From: Kalmusia sp. IMI 367209
Lineage: Eukaryota > Ascomycota > Dothideomycetes > Pleosporales > Didymosphaeriaceae
Direction: 5' to 3'
DNA length: 64,000 bases
Assembly (NCBI GenBank): GCA_027946365.1
Contig: JAPEUQ010000009.1
Span: forward strand, 868,001 to 932,000
Positions 37,689 to 48,949 of the stretch are shown piece after piece. The first letter of the stretch is position 1. Each line of letters opens with the position of its first letter. The notes beneath the pieces were generated by a model. That model was given only the letters and a program-made list of their open reading frames with translations. It was not told the DNA's origin and did no database searches. The position numbers were made by a program, and so were the translations under genes.

Positions 37689-38473
37689 GATATTATCTCA
37701 GTCACTCACCCTATTGCAAAGAAATTCCACGAGGTAGCAGACTCCTATCTTACTGGATGCTATATGCATGCCCAAGAAATTTGGATTGCGACTACAATGT
37801 AGAATGATGAGGATAACTGAATCAGCACACTATTTATAGTCAAATAAAATTATTATATATTGTACTTATAATACAATAAACCAATACTCTTACAAGGTAC
37901 TTGGTACCATACCTTTTTTCTATGTCTTTCATGCACCTAGCCGGCTGAAATATATAACTATATATATTCAAACGCCCTTAGTCCTATGTACGATACTAGT
38001 TGATATCGAAGGATATTGTTATTTTTGATAGAGAGACTTCAAAAACAAAACTTTCAGCGTCACTTAATCCTTATCTGCCTGTGAATACCATTGTGCGAAG
38101 GTCAGGAGTTTAAAACGTATAAATGCGGCCTTCACATGGACAGAAATGTGTTTCTTGAAAGCTTTGTCACTTATAGGTGCATAATCATACATAAGTTAAA
38201 GTCTTTTGTAACTTGGTAGTCGTCGTTCGCATCCCTCTTGAAGCACCACATGAGCTTAGCAAGCATTAGCCAACGATAATAACACGAGATCGCACAGCTT
38301 CGCATACAGCTGTTCATTTGTAGCAGGCTTCGCGAATCCTACTCTTTCAGTCCTCGCTTTAGTGTAAACTTCAGTATGCCCAACATTTTCCACGGGATAA
38401 ATCTCCAAAAAAAAAAAACCTCACACTCTATCACTCCCATACACGAGTATTTCAAGCCAATTTAACTTATAAA
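37689..38473. other. A/T-rich intergenic stretch
   Basis: About 0.8 kb with poly-A and TATATA tracts (for example 37850-37960 and an A run near 38408). No gene is seen. Confidence 0.45.
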
Positions 38474-39171
38474 ATGCCCAGCCCATATGATAACGCGCGG
38501 AGCATCTTTTTTCCAATGTCCTGGTACGAATTGTACAAGTACTCGCCAGCTGAATCCTTTGAAACCTGGTGTCACGTCGAAGAGCGTCTCGGACACGGCA
38601 TTCATGGCTGCAACACGTCACTCAGCATACTGTAGCTGCAACGAAATATGTGTGAAATCCAAGTCGAACTCGGAGTGTTTGAAAACCCGCACTGTCCACA
38701 CAGCGGTCATTCTAGCAATAATAGCGAAGAAATAGACGTATGATGTAGTCGTCGCCGAGTAAATATGAGAATAACAAAGAGTCTAGAGGTAGCAATCCTA
38801 CGAGTAGAGGCAGAGACAGAGGAATTAGGGCTGCATAGCGGATTAAACGTGGCAGGGGTAAAGGGAGTCGATCTGCTGCCCAGAACCGGCATCCGTTTGA
38901 GTCGAAACATGTTGAGTACGAGGCCGAGGAAATTATTTCCAACCTTGAGAGAGCTGCGGAGCCAACAGAAATACCAATGCACGGTCACGAGCATGAATAA
39001 AGCCTCAGAGGATGAGGGAGCAGAGGTAGGAGAAGGGGTAGAGACAAGCCTAATCGCAGTACTGGTCGCGGCGCTCGTCGATCACGACTAGAACTTGAGG
39101 ACTATCAAAGGCTTCTTATGGCATACCGAAGGAAAATTGAGACCCAGAGTAGAGCAAGAATTAGGAGCTAA
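38474..39171 (+). pseudogene. Probable decayed orphan gene with Arg/Gly-rich tail
   Basis: From the ATG at 38474 a protein-like frame runs 53 codons (MPSPYDNARSIFFPMSWYEL..., ending ...CNTSLSIL). It meets TAG at 38633 and continues in the same frame for 34 more sensible codons (LQRNMCEIQVELGVFENPHC...). After another stop and a frame change, the reading becomes Arg/Gly-rich, with HPFESKHVEYEAEEIISNLE, then GSRGRRRGRDKPNRSTGRGA and LELEDYQRLLMAYRRKIE, and ends with TAA at 39169. Internal stops (TAG, TAG, TAA, TGA) would each be sense codons after a single C/T or G/A change. An alternative is a short gene ending at 38633 plus an unrelated 108-codon open frame (38765-39091). I recognise no family. 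Confidence 0.45.
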
Positions 39172-39313
39172 GCATGATATCCTCGCCCTGGTCTCTAAAT
39201 ATCTGAGGGGGCTATAGTGTTCACTCATTTAGTCTATGAGCTTTTCTCCAAACAAGTTCTGGTCACGTTGAGTTTCCTGAGGCATGCTGCAGTAGAAGAC
39301 GATTTATGGACGC

Positions 39314-39658
39314 TCACGGATAAGCATTTTGAATGCCGTGAGAGGCATACTGCCGGTTCTGGTATTTTTCTGTATAAGAGATAGATTTTGCGTCAGCATG
39401 TTCTATGAAGATATACATACGAGTGATTGCTATGAGTGAGAGCTGACTTCGATCAATGATAGGGTCGGTGCTCTCAAGCATTGGATGTACGGTCGTCGTT
39501 GCGTAGGGGAAGAATGCATACACATAGCATCCCACAATGACGTTTTTAGAATGAGTTTGGTCCCCTAAAACTGATATTCCGTATTCAGAGTTTTTTCCAT
39601 TTTGTTGTGCATTGCACGGGAAAATCGCGTGATTGGCCCAAATGCGATGGGCATGCAT
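39314..39658 (-). pseudogene. Possible coding remnant, 114 codons
   Basis: A single open frame whose translation is more protein-like than random: HRIWANHAIFPCNAQQNGKN, SEYGISVLGDQTHSKNVIVG, a hydrophobic YVYAFFPYATTTVHP and SLIAITRMYIFIEHADA. It has no clear start context and the sequence upstream in frame contains stops. I do not recognise a family. It may be a fragment of a decayed gene in the island or a chance frame. Confidence 0.25.
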
Positions 39659-41175
39659 AAGCTTCGAAGGAGCTCAATCATCATAGCGTCATTGAGGTGG
39701 CGAACGGACTAGGTGGCTGACGACTCCTTTGGGGGCATAAATCCAAGCTTAAGGCTTTCTTTGTATGTTACGGAGCGGAGAAGTATGGTAAAGTAATTTA
39801 TGGATGGGTGATATAGAAGAGGGGCGATGATGAAGGCTTGGACACCGACGCTGTGTGCCTGAATATCGGTGAGCGGCTTGACCTCATTGGCCCTTTTCAC
39901 AATGTCCCACTGTGTCCCACCTTTGTCCCGATGATATGCTTAAGACATTCACACAACGCATTTATGAGCAATCAATGTATTCAAATTTTGACAAGATCTT
40001 GGGAACCGCAACGCCACTCCTTTCAATCAGTGAGCATCATTCAGAGAAGGCGCCCTAGGTGCGCAATTGCTGGGTGCACATCGTTCAGTAGCGGCCATGT
40101 GTTACTCTACCAAGCCCGCTAAGCAGTGACTACTATGGGTAATCCGTCTCTAATCTTAGTACTTGTCTGTCGCATCGCTATCCTAGCATGCTAATGCAGT
40201 TTCAAAGGCAGCGGAAACACATTAGGAACATCAAACGCACCGATGGCTCCAAACCAAGCACCCAATCATTACTTCTATCTTAACTCCCAATGTTGGATGT
40301 ATCTGATAGCATGGCCAGGCTGATACAAGTTTCTTTGCAACGTGCAAAGCTTTGCATACCATCACTAGCTGGCTACGATGTCATTTCTTCATCCTTGTTT
40401 CTAGATTGCAGCCCGTATCTCTTTGTGATACTTTCCGCTCTCACCCTTCCCGGCATGCGGTATGCAACTCTTGGTATTTTTTAGGTTTGCTCAAGGAGAG
40501 CCTCTAGAAATGATCTACATTGGCAAACATCACTTATCGGACCGAGCATATCGCCTTTTCAAACGGATCTACTGCACTGATCTACAACTCCCGCCCGAAA
40601 ACTAGATCCCCAAGACTGCCTCATATCGATTTCTAGGCACGCCAAGTTGCCAAGGCGCAACCAAGCCCGCCCTCAAAACAGCAAACACCACGCTCCGCTC
40701 CCAAAACCCCACTTCCCAAAGTCCCAAGAAGCGTAGAGCGCCGCTCTAGCGATTAGACCCGCTCTTGGTACACCACAGCATCCGCCGCTAAGTCGCAGCA
40801 GAGGAAGCAGATTGGACCATTGGATGGGTGTATTCGTGTTAAGATGGCGGAGCACTCTTCTTAGTGCGTCATATTCAGGCGGGATGCATCACGTTCCGTC
40901 TTTGACGTTTTCTTGGACTGTTTGTGCTTGCTTGGTTGATTTAGTGACTGCTTGATGGATCGTCTTAGGCTAGTTGTGCATTGTAGGTATGAGAGTTTGG
41001 GTAACAAGTGTCAGCGTCACACCAAAAGCCTAGACAGCGGGAATATAAATATGGACATCCCACCCCGCTACAAACGTTCGGCTCCACTCAAAGCAACCTC
41101 TTGTAGGGAAATATCTTGTCTCTATCGATTAAAGACGCTCTAAAACCCGAACGTTCTGTCGGTACAATTGCAACA
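39659..41175. other. Gene-poor island interior
   Basis: About 1.5 kb with only short frames (39709-39900 minus, 39838-40122 plus, 40290-40484 plus), none supported. The right end is the promoter of the small secreted protein gene. Confidence 0.4.
41044..41050 (+). promoter_or_regulatory. TATA-like box
   Basis: TATAAAT about 130 bases before the ATG at 41176, in a suitable position for a core promoter of the small secreted protein gene. Confidence 0.35.
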
Positions 41176-41382
41176 ATGAAGCTTACCGTTATCCTTGCTT
41201 CGCTCCTCTTCACTCTTGCAACAGCGCTTCCCGATCCCCTTCCACAAGGTTACACGGGCCCCTGCTCAACAACAGACTGCGGGGTCAACCATTTGGACTG
41301 CACACGTCGGGGAAACCTCTGTGTACCGTGGCCGCACACCGATCCGGCTTTGCGCAAAGGCTGCACATGTAGCGCCGGGTAG
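41176..41382 (+). CDS. Small secreted cysteine-rich protein
   Basis: 68 residues, intronless. The ATG at 41176 gives a clean signal peptide (MKLTVILASLLFTLATA), then a short LPDPLPQ propeptide-like stretch. The mature part of about 45 residues has six cysteines (PCST, DCG, DCTR, LCV, GCT, TCS), enough for three disulfides. The open frame extends upstream of 41176, but those codons lack an ATG and would bury the signal peptide. Small size, secretion signal and even cysteine count match the general class of fungal small secreted proteins (effector-like or antimicrobial). No specific family is recognised and no activity is claimed. It lies in the island between decayed genes and a C2H2 protein. 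Confidence 0.7.
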   Translation: MKLTVILASLLFTLATALPDPLPQGYTGPCSTTDCGVNHLDCTRRGNLCVPWPHTDPALRKGCTCSAG

Positions 41383-41827
41383 TGAAACCCAACGACACGT
41401 GCAAATATCGCAACGGTAGGTCAGTTATTCCGATAGAAAGGTTCCCCCATATCCAAAAATTGACTCTAAAATAGAATCTTAAACGGGAAGAGGTTGTCAG
41501 ACCGGTGCCTAAGAGGAAGGAAATGAAGATACAATCGGAGATCACTACAAAGACGAGTTCATCGGTGTCAAGGTTACAGTCGCGCTGATGGCCCAAAGTT
41601 GTAGATCTAGAAGATTCATGTCAGAGAATTTGACAACGACTCCTGCTCATGTTCGTCATCGTGACCTGCAAATGCGCGTCTGTCGTTGGGGTCTCGTGTA
41701 TTCCACTGTTGATGAAAAAACATACGCCCCTCTATTAATCTCATATACTATCGAACAGACACATCAAACAGCGTGGTATTGGATCTATCATGAATGTTCT
41801 AGTCCTTTCAGGCTCTCTATAATTTTC
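41383..41827. other. Intergenic, no gene seen
   Basis: Flank between the small secreted protein gene and the 3' end of the zinc-finger gene. Short frames only. Confidence 0.4.
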
Positions 41828-43413
41828 CTAATATTTCTTTGAAGGCCTAGCCCATGGCACTTGATGCGCTCTCCATTCGTGTTTCTTGCGTGCATCCGAT
41901 CTTTTGAATTCGAGCTTGCAAATCGAACATGCTAACTTCTTGGGATCAACCGACGTTTCACGAAGATATTCAGGATGACATGACTTTATGTGGCGCTTAA
42001 GGTTGCCTTTCTGATAGTAGCCGTTGAATTTTGCAAAGCATAACGAGCACGTCAAGAACTCTTCCGATTTTCCTGGATGAGGTTCGTGTGATAACGGATG
42101 TTGAATCTCCAGTGCATCGTATGGCGGACTCTGCAGTCCAAGACTAGCCGTAGAGGAACTAGCATGACTGTCCCCTTCAAGGAGAGATGGGGGTTGGCTA
42201 GAGTCTTCACAACAGAGGTCTGATGATATGGCCGGAAGTCTATATGTACCTAGGTCAATGATTGGGGTTGGTGTTATCACTGGAAAGGAAGACCGATAGG
42301 TATGTTGTTCTTGTATAGTGTCATTTCTACACATTGTCGAGGAGGCGGCGTCGTTTGGCCTCTACTGAACAGTAAATAAGTTAGACAGAACTCGGTACGT
42401 GACCCAGTGAAGCTTACGACAAGTGATAGTTCGGTATTCGTTGGCACTGATGCCGTTGAGATCGGATCTCGGGGAGCGTCCGCGCCGTCTGAATCCGAAT
42501 CAACGATGAGTTGGTAGGGTGTTAAAACCTTCTGCGAGCGAGGTTCCTTGGTTAAGTCAAGCCGGGAAAGAGACGATGAAAGTGGTATTTGTTCACCTTA
42601 GAAGAGTCAGCCAATATAGAGCAAGAAATTTATACGGCTCACTATCTTGCTCCTGATGCATGCGCGGTACATGTTTTAATAGCTGGTATAGTTCGTCCCA
42701 TTGATCCTGTTGGCCTTTGCCTCTAGTACGTTTTCTCGTACCGCCACGGGTATTTCCATGGCATTTATTGCCGTGAAGAGTCTCGAATTCGCTTCGATCG
42801 ATGAAGTGTTGTTTGCAAGTGCCGCAAAATTCGAGAAATGCAACATGTGGCTCCTTGTTACGTTTCAAATGTTGTCGAACACCAGACATATTTTCTACGT
42901 AGATATTGGTACAGGTATGCGGTCTATTGAGCTCAATATCGGCTTCAAAAATCGGACAATGGAGCTCTCGTAGGGGTGAAGGCTCCGCATTCATTGTGGA
43001 TGCTGTATTGTTCGTATTTCGCACAGATTCTTGGTGGTAGCCCGAAGGCTTTGGACGCTTTTGCTGTGGCTGCGCCGATGCACTTCTTAGAGATGGTTTC
43101 GATATGCTTGTTCCCTTAGTATTCATCAGCTTGGCTCATTAATCTTCAATTGCAAACAGAATTATTGCCGTCGTAAGTGGGTTCCATTTACATGTTTTTC
43201 TGAATTTAGTTCGAGTTTTTGAGGCGATGTTGCAAGATCACCATAACGAGGACCACCGTCAACAACTTGAATTTGGCTCTGAGTGGGGTCGATTGTAAAA
43301 CAATCGATCTGACCGAAGTCTGGAAAATCGTCTAGCTCAGAGGAGAAGAATGAAAGAATGTCAAGCTCGCCCAGAAGAGTTGAAACATGGTCCACAATAT
43401 TTTGGTCCTCCAT
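41828..43413 (-). CDS. C2H2 zinc-finger protein
   Basis: Predicted 473 residues from four exons (43413-43192, 43129-42643, 42596-42418, 42361-41828) with introns of 62, 46 and 56 bases. The last three exons join with confidence. The first exon (MEDQNIVDHVSTLLGELDIL...) is likely, but translation could also begin at the ATG at 43126, giving 398 residues. C-terminal fingers: CSLCFAKF...HIKSCH near 400-425 and CSICKLEFKRSDARKKHEWRAH near 438-460, the second a canonical C2H2. An earlier atypical block has HCPIFEAD, then GVRQHLKR and CGTCKQHFIDRSEFETLHG, like the degenerate fingers of a large Pezizomycotina family. The middle is Ser/Pro-rich. DNA binding is inferred from the fingers; targets are unknown. 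Confidence 0.75.
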
Positions 43414-44179
43414 TTCCCTACGAAGGACAAGGCTGAGCTGGAGGACAATAATATCGAGCGGAAGGACAACGAAAGTCGGAGGGCCTTGCAATTTATACCA
43501 GGTAGAATAATAGCGCATCGTTACTTTCCAATTGTTAGCTTCCTGAGTACCTGATTTGCGGCGCTTGCGTATGGGGCAGATTTCCTGAGTTGCGGACTTG
43601 CAGGTTCGTGTACGTGGCAGACTTGCTGAGTTGCGGGCTTGTGGACTTGCGCAGCTGCAGATATGACCTGATACCCCGCCACATGGCCGCTACAGTAATA
43701 TACGAGAGTGAACAACGCATCTGAGTGCATGCAGCTCGTATGTTCCTTACCGGTTGACGCTTGCGCCTCTGTGATATAACGGACGTAACTACCTGGACAT
43801 CTAACTAGGTTTTTTGAAACTAATTCAATCCTAGTGCGTTTCAACGAGATAGATCAAAGGGAGTACTTTCTACTGCGGTAGTCATTGTGATTTTCGAATA
43901 CTGTAGTGTGAGTTCTAGAGGAAAAGATGTACATAATTAGACAGAAAAGACATTTACAGCGAGCGAATCTTATAACAGAAGACAGACAAGCCCAAGTGTC
44001 GACATAGCACTTATTCATTGAATTCCAGAGCACAAGGTCAAGATTACTCTATCGTCTATCTGATTAGAATGCGTGAGTAGACACACCTGCGATACACGAC
44101 CACAACATGCGCTCACGACTTCTTGCCTGCACTATATGTCTACTCGAACATGTTTAAGAATCTATACAATTCTCATTCT
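43414..44179. other. Intergenic with a weak internal repeat
   Basis: Contains a degenerate short repeat near 43580-43670 (variants of GACTTGC(T/A)GAGTTGCGG), which accounts for the 107-codon minus frame at 43521-43844. No gene is called. Confidence 0.35.
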
Positions 44180-44570
44180 CTAACATTTCTCTTCATCCCA
44201 CGCTTCGCCATACATTATATCATGCACATAATTGCAGTCCAATAGCTTCCACCTATCGTCACACACCCACCTTACCACAAATAAAAGCTTACTACCCATA
44301 CACAAGGCAACTTTATCACTCAATCTAGCAACCTGCGGTACGAGCGCCAAATATCCTTCCTCAAAGGGCGCCAGTCTGCGGGACGTTGCAACGCCCAGCG
44401 GTCTCATGAATGGACCCTCAGCCGATTCATCATATGTCCTTTCTGCGTAAAACCACACAAACCCGCGACGGAAGTTCAGAGTCTCTGGTAGGTGACTCAG
44501 CCCTAATTCATTGAATCTATCAAGACGTCTTGGCCATGTCTCATCCTTTCGTCAAAGTTTGAAGGTAGCG
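44180..44570 (-). pseudogene. HET-protein C-terminal relic
   Basis: The minus strand encodes the typical end of a HET-domain protein: TWPRRLDRFNELGLSHLPET, RRGFVWFYAERTYDE, GVATSRRLAPFEEGYLALVP and WKLLDCNYVHDIMYGEAW, then a stop at 44180. The last segment parallels the end of the intact HET gene at 643. No HET domain or start codon is found upstream, and the in-frame upstream sequence meets a stop near 44555. It is therefore a truncated remnant. The divergence from the 643 copy shows it is not a recent duplicate. Confidence 0.6.
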
Positions 44571-44700
44571 AACGCTGAATACAGACTACGGGGCAAATTT
44601 CCTGCGCATTAGCGTTGCGCAAAGCACACGCAGAGGGTCCTCATCACTTGGATATGCCGGTATTGTTAAGTCCAATGACTAAGCGAGTCCTTTCAATTGT

Positions 44701-45654
44701 ATATAAACCAAGAAGAAGCGGCCCATGTCTCCTTTCCCCTTGCTCTCAGCATTACATTTTCTAGTTTCCCACCACCCAATCAAAGCATCAAACTCGGCCA
44801 CCGATAAATGTCCCCTTCTCCCTCTGCATAGAAAACGTCTACCCTCCAAATCTCCTTGCTTCCCAATTGCTCAGCATACTGCGCCAGCATCTAGACCGTA
44901 CCACTCCCGTTCGGCGTACTTCGTATCGCCTGCGCTACTTCCATCTCCCTGGAGAAAAATAAGCCGGACCAAGTAGGCAGCAGATCCATGTTACGCGCGC
45001 GGAGGATGTGATTGATAATGGAGATGGTGGATGGGTTTTGGATGCTGTAGTGGGTTATGTAGTTGAGGATTGGAGGGTCGATTAAGCTGTGCAGAGACGG
45101 GGAGGATGTGGATGGTGCGAGAAGCTGGAGCCACGCGATGTCGGAACGGTGCTGTAGTGGTGGGTGGTTTGCGGATGGTTGGCCGGATAAGAGCGTCATA
45201 TAGGGTGTTATGTGATCCGTGTGTGCGATGAGTACGCCGTGCTGTAGTTATGATTTGGAGAAGTATGCTTGTGTTGCCTTGATAACCTTCAGCTGAATTT
45301 TATTTATAATACAGCATGTTTTGCTGAAGAGGGAACTCACAGGATAGTGCACATCATCACCGGTTGTGTCCCGCTTATGAACGTGGTACACGGGTGTATT
45401 TTTTCCTCTAGTCTGTCATCTACACCTAATACGTGCAGACAATTGCGTAGAGGCTGGATGGTGAAGAATTAGAGTGCAGGCTGAGCAACATAGCTGTATT
45501 TGGCGAGGTCAGTGTATGCAGTGAAGGCGCCCTGTGACGAGGGCCTGGTGTCTCGCTCCATCGAGGTATCTGCTCGAGCGTGGCGCTCGGGGAAGAGGGC
45601 GAGCATTCACTTCCCTTTGTTGACTGCTTCGGTGAACTCGATGTCATTGTGCAT
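44701..45654 (-). pseudogene. Decayed conserved fungal gene with in-frame stops
   Basis: From an ATG at 45654 one frame runs MHNDIEFTEAVNKGK, meets TGA (45609-45607), then continues MLALFPERHARADTSMERDT, GAFTAYTDLAKYSYVAQPAL, meets TAA, and goes on in the same frame to VDDRLEEKIHPCTTFISGTQ. An intron-like gap (donor GTGAGT) leads to a second open part (HGVLIAHTDHITPYMTLLSG, SDIAWLQLLAP, STISIINHILRARNMDLLPT, AIRSTPNGSGTV). It then meets TAG and continues MLAQYAEQLGSKEIWRVDVF before a further TGA. I recall similar WLQLL...NHILRARG...TPNG proteins in other ascomycetes but cannot name the family. Each stop is one transition from CGA, CAA, CAG or TGG. Not functional as read. Confidence 0.6.
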
Positions 45655-46070
45655 CGTGGATTGAGTGAGTGGAAGTCGCGTGCGGGAGTTTTATTGCATG
45701 GCGGGATACATTGGGAGGGTTTGGGTCTATGGGCGACGAGGTTGAGTGAAATGTGTGAATGTAGGATATTGTATGAACAGCTTGTCATACAAATATTGAC
45801 ACCTTTCGGAACGCACGTCACCTCTATTTGCTCGCACCTTCGTCCATGGTCCAGGTGCGTGCCATATATTACTGATATTACAACGCGCAGTAGCTTACAA
45901 ATACTATCTTAGCTACTGGACATTCACGCGTGAATATCGTAAATATCCTGGTAAGCCTAGCGCTTCTTCCCGAGTCGAATTTTGGGTTGTAGGCAGACGA
46001 GGCAAACAAGCTTACGATGAGTGGGTCTTGATTCATATAAAATTGGCGTCCATGACCTCTCAACAAGACA
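45655..46070. other. Right border of the accessory island
   Basis: Between the decayed gene and the WD40 gene. Short unsupported frames only. Confidence 0.4.
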
Positions 46071-47510
46071 CTAGTATGGAGCGAACCTATCTTTCTTGCC
46101 CTCCTCAGCACCCTTCCGCTTGTCCTTTTTCTTATCTTTCCGCTTTTCCTTCTTGTCCTTCGACTTCGACTTGGAGACGACGGCTTCGTCTACGTCAATA
46201 TATTGCTCACTTGGCATCTTCCAAGCGCGGACGAAGCCGTCCTCGCCACATGTGTAGGTTGTGTGAGTCTGTGAGTAGTCAGTAATTGAGATAAAATTGA
46301 TACATGTGGTAGTAGTAGAGCGGAACGTACCTGAACGTCGGTGATAAGATCACGGACGATTTCCTCCCCGTGAGCCCCTGTGAGACGGATCGGTTGTAGT
46401 GGGTCGCAGATGTAGTCGAGAGGTCCGCCTTCCGGATTTTTGCTCACAGGATAGAGAGTGAGTTCGCCAGAGCTAGGGAGCATTAGTACCAAATGTTGTG
46501 TGGAAGTAGAACAGCTGAAGGGTTGCATGCAAAAACAGAGTCTGCTGTTTGTATGTGCCGCAGTCGTCGCTAGACAAAATCATTCTTGATTTTTTTCACT
46601 CACCTATGCTTTCCAGTCGCAAGATAAGCCTTGCTGCCTATCCAATGCATTTTAGCCAGGTACTCGCACCCAAGCTGCTCTCGCGTGTCGCCATAGGCTT
46701 TCGGCGTTGGCTCTTCTTTTTCTTCCTCTTGACTTTGTAATGCGTAGAAGCTTAAGGTTTCATCAGTACCCATAGCATAGATATCAGTCGAGGGGTACAT
46801 GAAGCCGGCACGAGCAATAGCAGATCGATGGTTGATGACCTGGTATAAAGCGTCATCTTCGTCAGCCTGATTGATATCGAAGATGTTGACGAGACCATCT
46901 GTGCTTGCGGATAGCAGTAGATCAGGGAGGTTAGGATGGAGCTGTAAATCGGTGACTGTATCTGTGTGCGACTCAACGTATTCGCGAACAGGCTTCTGTG
47001 GGTTTCGCTGATCCCATATGTAGACTGGGGAGCCGCGCGGCCCATCCTCGGGGTTCTCAATACCGGCAGCGATGAAGTTCTTCTCGGAGTCGCAGATCAG
47101 TGAGGATACAAGTTTCTGTGCTACATGTAGTGTTAATAACCCAGCAACACCTCTGGCTCGGTGCACGTACGGCTCTGAATTTCGGCGACTGTCTTCCCCG
47201 GGCTCCTCTTATCCCAAAACCTGATAGTTCCATCTCTCCCTGCCGTTGCGACTAGGTTGCTTTGTGAATCGTTCCCGCGCTCCAAACACGTGACCTTCTC
47301 GCTCACGTTCTTGATGACGCCATTTGGGAGCACCTTGAGCGTCGCTGGATCGAAGAAGCGTAGAGAATCATCAGACGCAATGGCAGCAAGCTGGTCCGTT
47401 CGTTCATATGTGAGGGGGTCCTGCCGCGGCGCGGTCGAGACAGTCTTGTAAATGTATGAATTCGGCGGCAGTCCGAGGTCAGAGTGGAGAGTCTGCGAGG
47501 CGGTGGCCAT
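46071..47510 (-). CDS. WD40 repeat protein, WDR89-like
   Basis: Predicted 398 residues from four exons (47510-47171, 47120-46604, 46472-46331, 46268-46071) with introns of 50, 131 and 62 bases. WD features: DQLAAIASDDSLRFFDPATL, NLVATAGRDGTIRFWDKRSP, SPVYIWDQRNPQKPV, SHTDTVTDLQLHPNLPDLLL with SASTDGLVNIFDI, and a final TYTCGEDGFVRAWKMP. The GAHGEEIVRDL block before the last repeat and overall repeat order match WDR89-type proteins. The tail is very Lys-rich (KSKSKDKKEKRKDKKKDKRK), suggesting a nucleolar or nuclear place by inference. Molecular role is poorly known for the family. The model is supported by restoration of WD blocks across each intron. Confidence 0.9.
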
Positions 47511-48334
47511 GTTACTGACGCTGCGGAGATGTGATTTCTCGCTCTAAATTTGTCGCCGATATATTGCAGAGTAGCGACTAACGATCATAGTCGGGATTAC
47601 TTGGGGATGTAGGGAAGTGACGCTGGTTGAGGTGTTAACCAGCAAAATTTTCGACTGGGCAGACGCTCAACGTTGTCACAACCATCCAGTGAGCGATGCA
47701 CATATCATCTGTAAGGCTTCAAATGTCAATATCCAATCCTATTTTTTCTTCATGAGATTGTATTTAGCATGCAGGCGCTCACGAACGTCAAGCTAAAAGA
47801 GCTCGGAAGTCTTCGAAAAGCATCGAAGAAAGACAACCATCATGACCTCTATATAGGATGCGAAATTGTTTGGCTTTGAGCCTATAGAGAGGATCCCGAA
47901 TGATAGATTGTGCAATTCACATATGATTTGAAGTCACAGCAGAAAGCAGGAAACATGTGGCCCTGGATATGAAACTCATCAGACCATGATATCAGGCCAA
48001 ATGAGCGATTAACTACGGGCGTTGCTCGCGGATCCCTCATCTCCTAAGACCACTGACATAACGCCAGCAGAAAGGCCGTCACTCCGCGATCTCATGCCCT
48101 GAGGCTCAATGCGGCGATATCGAGGTTCCTGAGGAGAAAGGAAGCAGAGCCGTGCGCGCGAGAAGTTTTCGGGTGCGAATCTGCTGTTGACTAAGCGGGT
48201 AGCGTTGATTGGCTGTTTCGGCAACGGCTCGGATGCTTGGAAGGCACGAACCGTGAGCGCAGAGCAACGACATCACCACCACCGACGACACCAACGACTC
48301 TCCCCTCCACAGCAATTGGCAGCGCGTGCGCACC
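47511..48334. other. Divergent intergenic region, WDR89-like and SDH3
   Basis: About 0.8 kb between two start codons on opposite strands. No recognised element beyond short frames. Confidence 0.4.
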
Positions 48335-48949
48335 ATGGCTTCCCAACGAGTGTTCCAGCTTGGCTTGCGACGGGCGGCCGCCCCCAGCTTTAGATTCCAG
48401 CCCGCAGGGCGCATGGTCCAGCGGAGGTACGTAGCTCGTGACAACATCACCAGCTGCTCACCCCATCAACACGCAAGCCCAGACACGTGAAGCTGACGCA
48501 GTAGCAGACTCGCAAATACGCAGAACGTCAACGCGCAGAGCGCAGAACAAATCCTTGTTAAGCAGCGCCTCTCACGCCCCGTCTCCCCACATATGGCCAT
48601 CTATCGACCCCAGATCACTTGGTACGCTTCAGGTCTCAACCGTATTACGGGTGTCATTCTGAGTGGTGGCCTCTATCTCTTCGGCTTCGCATACCTCGCA
48701 GCGCCCACGCTCGGTTGGCATCTCGAAAGTCCGTCACTGATTGCTGCCGTTGCGGCATGGCCGGTGTGGGCAAAAGCTTCTGCCAAGCTTGCCATTGCTC
48801 TACCGTTTTTCTTTCATAGTGTGAACGGATTGAGGCATCTAGCTTGGGATTTTGGGCTTGGAATGAAGAATATCACGGTTGCACGAACTGGCTGGACCGC
48901 TGTGGGCGCAACGTTTGCGCTGTCAGCCTATTATGCTTTCTTCCATTAG
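48335..48949 (+). CDS. SDH3: Succinate dehydrogenase cytochrome b560 subunit
   Basis: Predicted 177 residues from two exons (48335-48426 and 48508-48949) with an 81-base intron. It is the SdhC membrane anchor of mitochondrial complex II, contributing to the heme b and ubiquinone sites. The N-terminus is an Arg-rich presequence (MASQRVFQLGLRRAAAPSF). The core has RLSRPVSPHMAIYRPQITWY and ASGLNRITGVILSGG (quinone-site region), a first transmembrane segment, a second near AKLAIALPFFF, and HSVNGLRHLAWDFGLG with the heme-ligand His. A third transmembrane segment ends the protein. The length fits the family. The Ser-Gly-Leu-Asn-Arg stretch lies in the region where carboxamide fungicides bind in other fungi; I did not align it. 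Confidence 0.96.
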
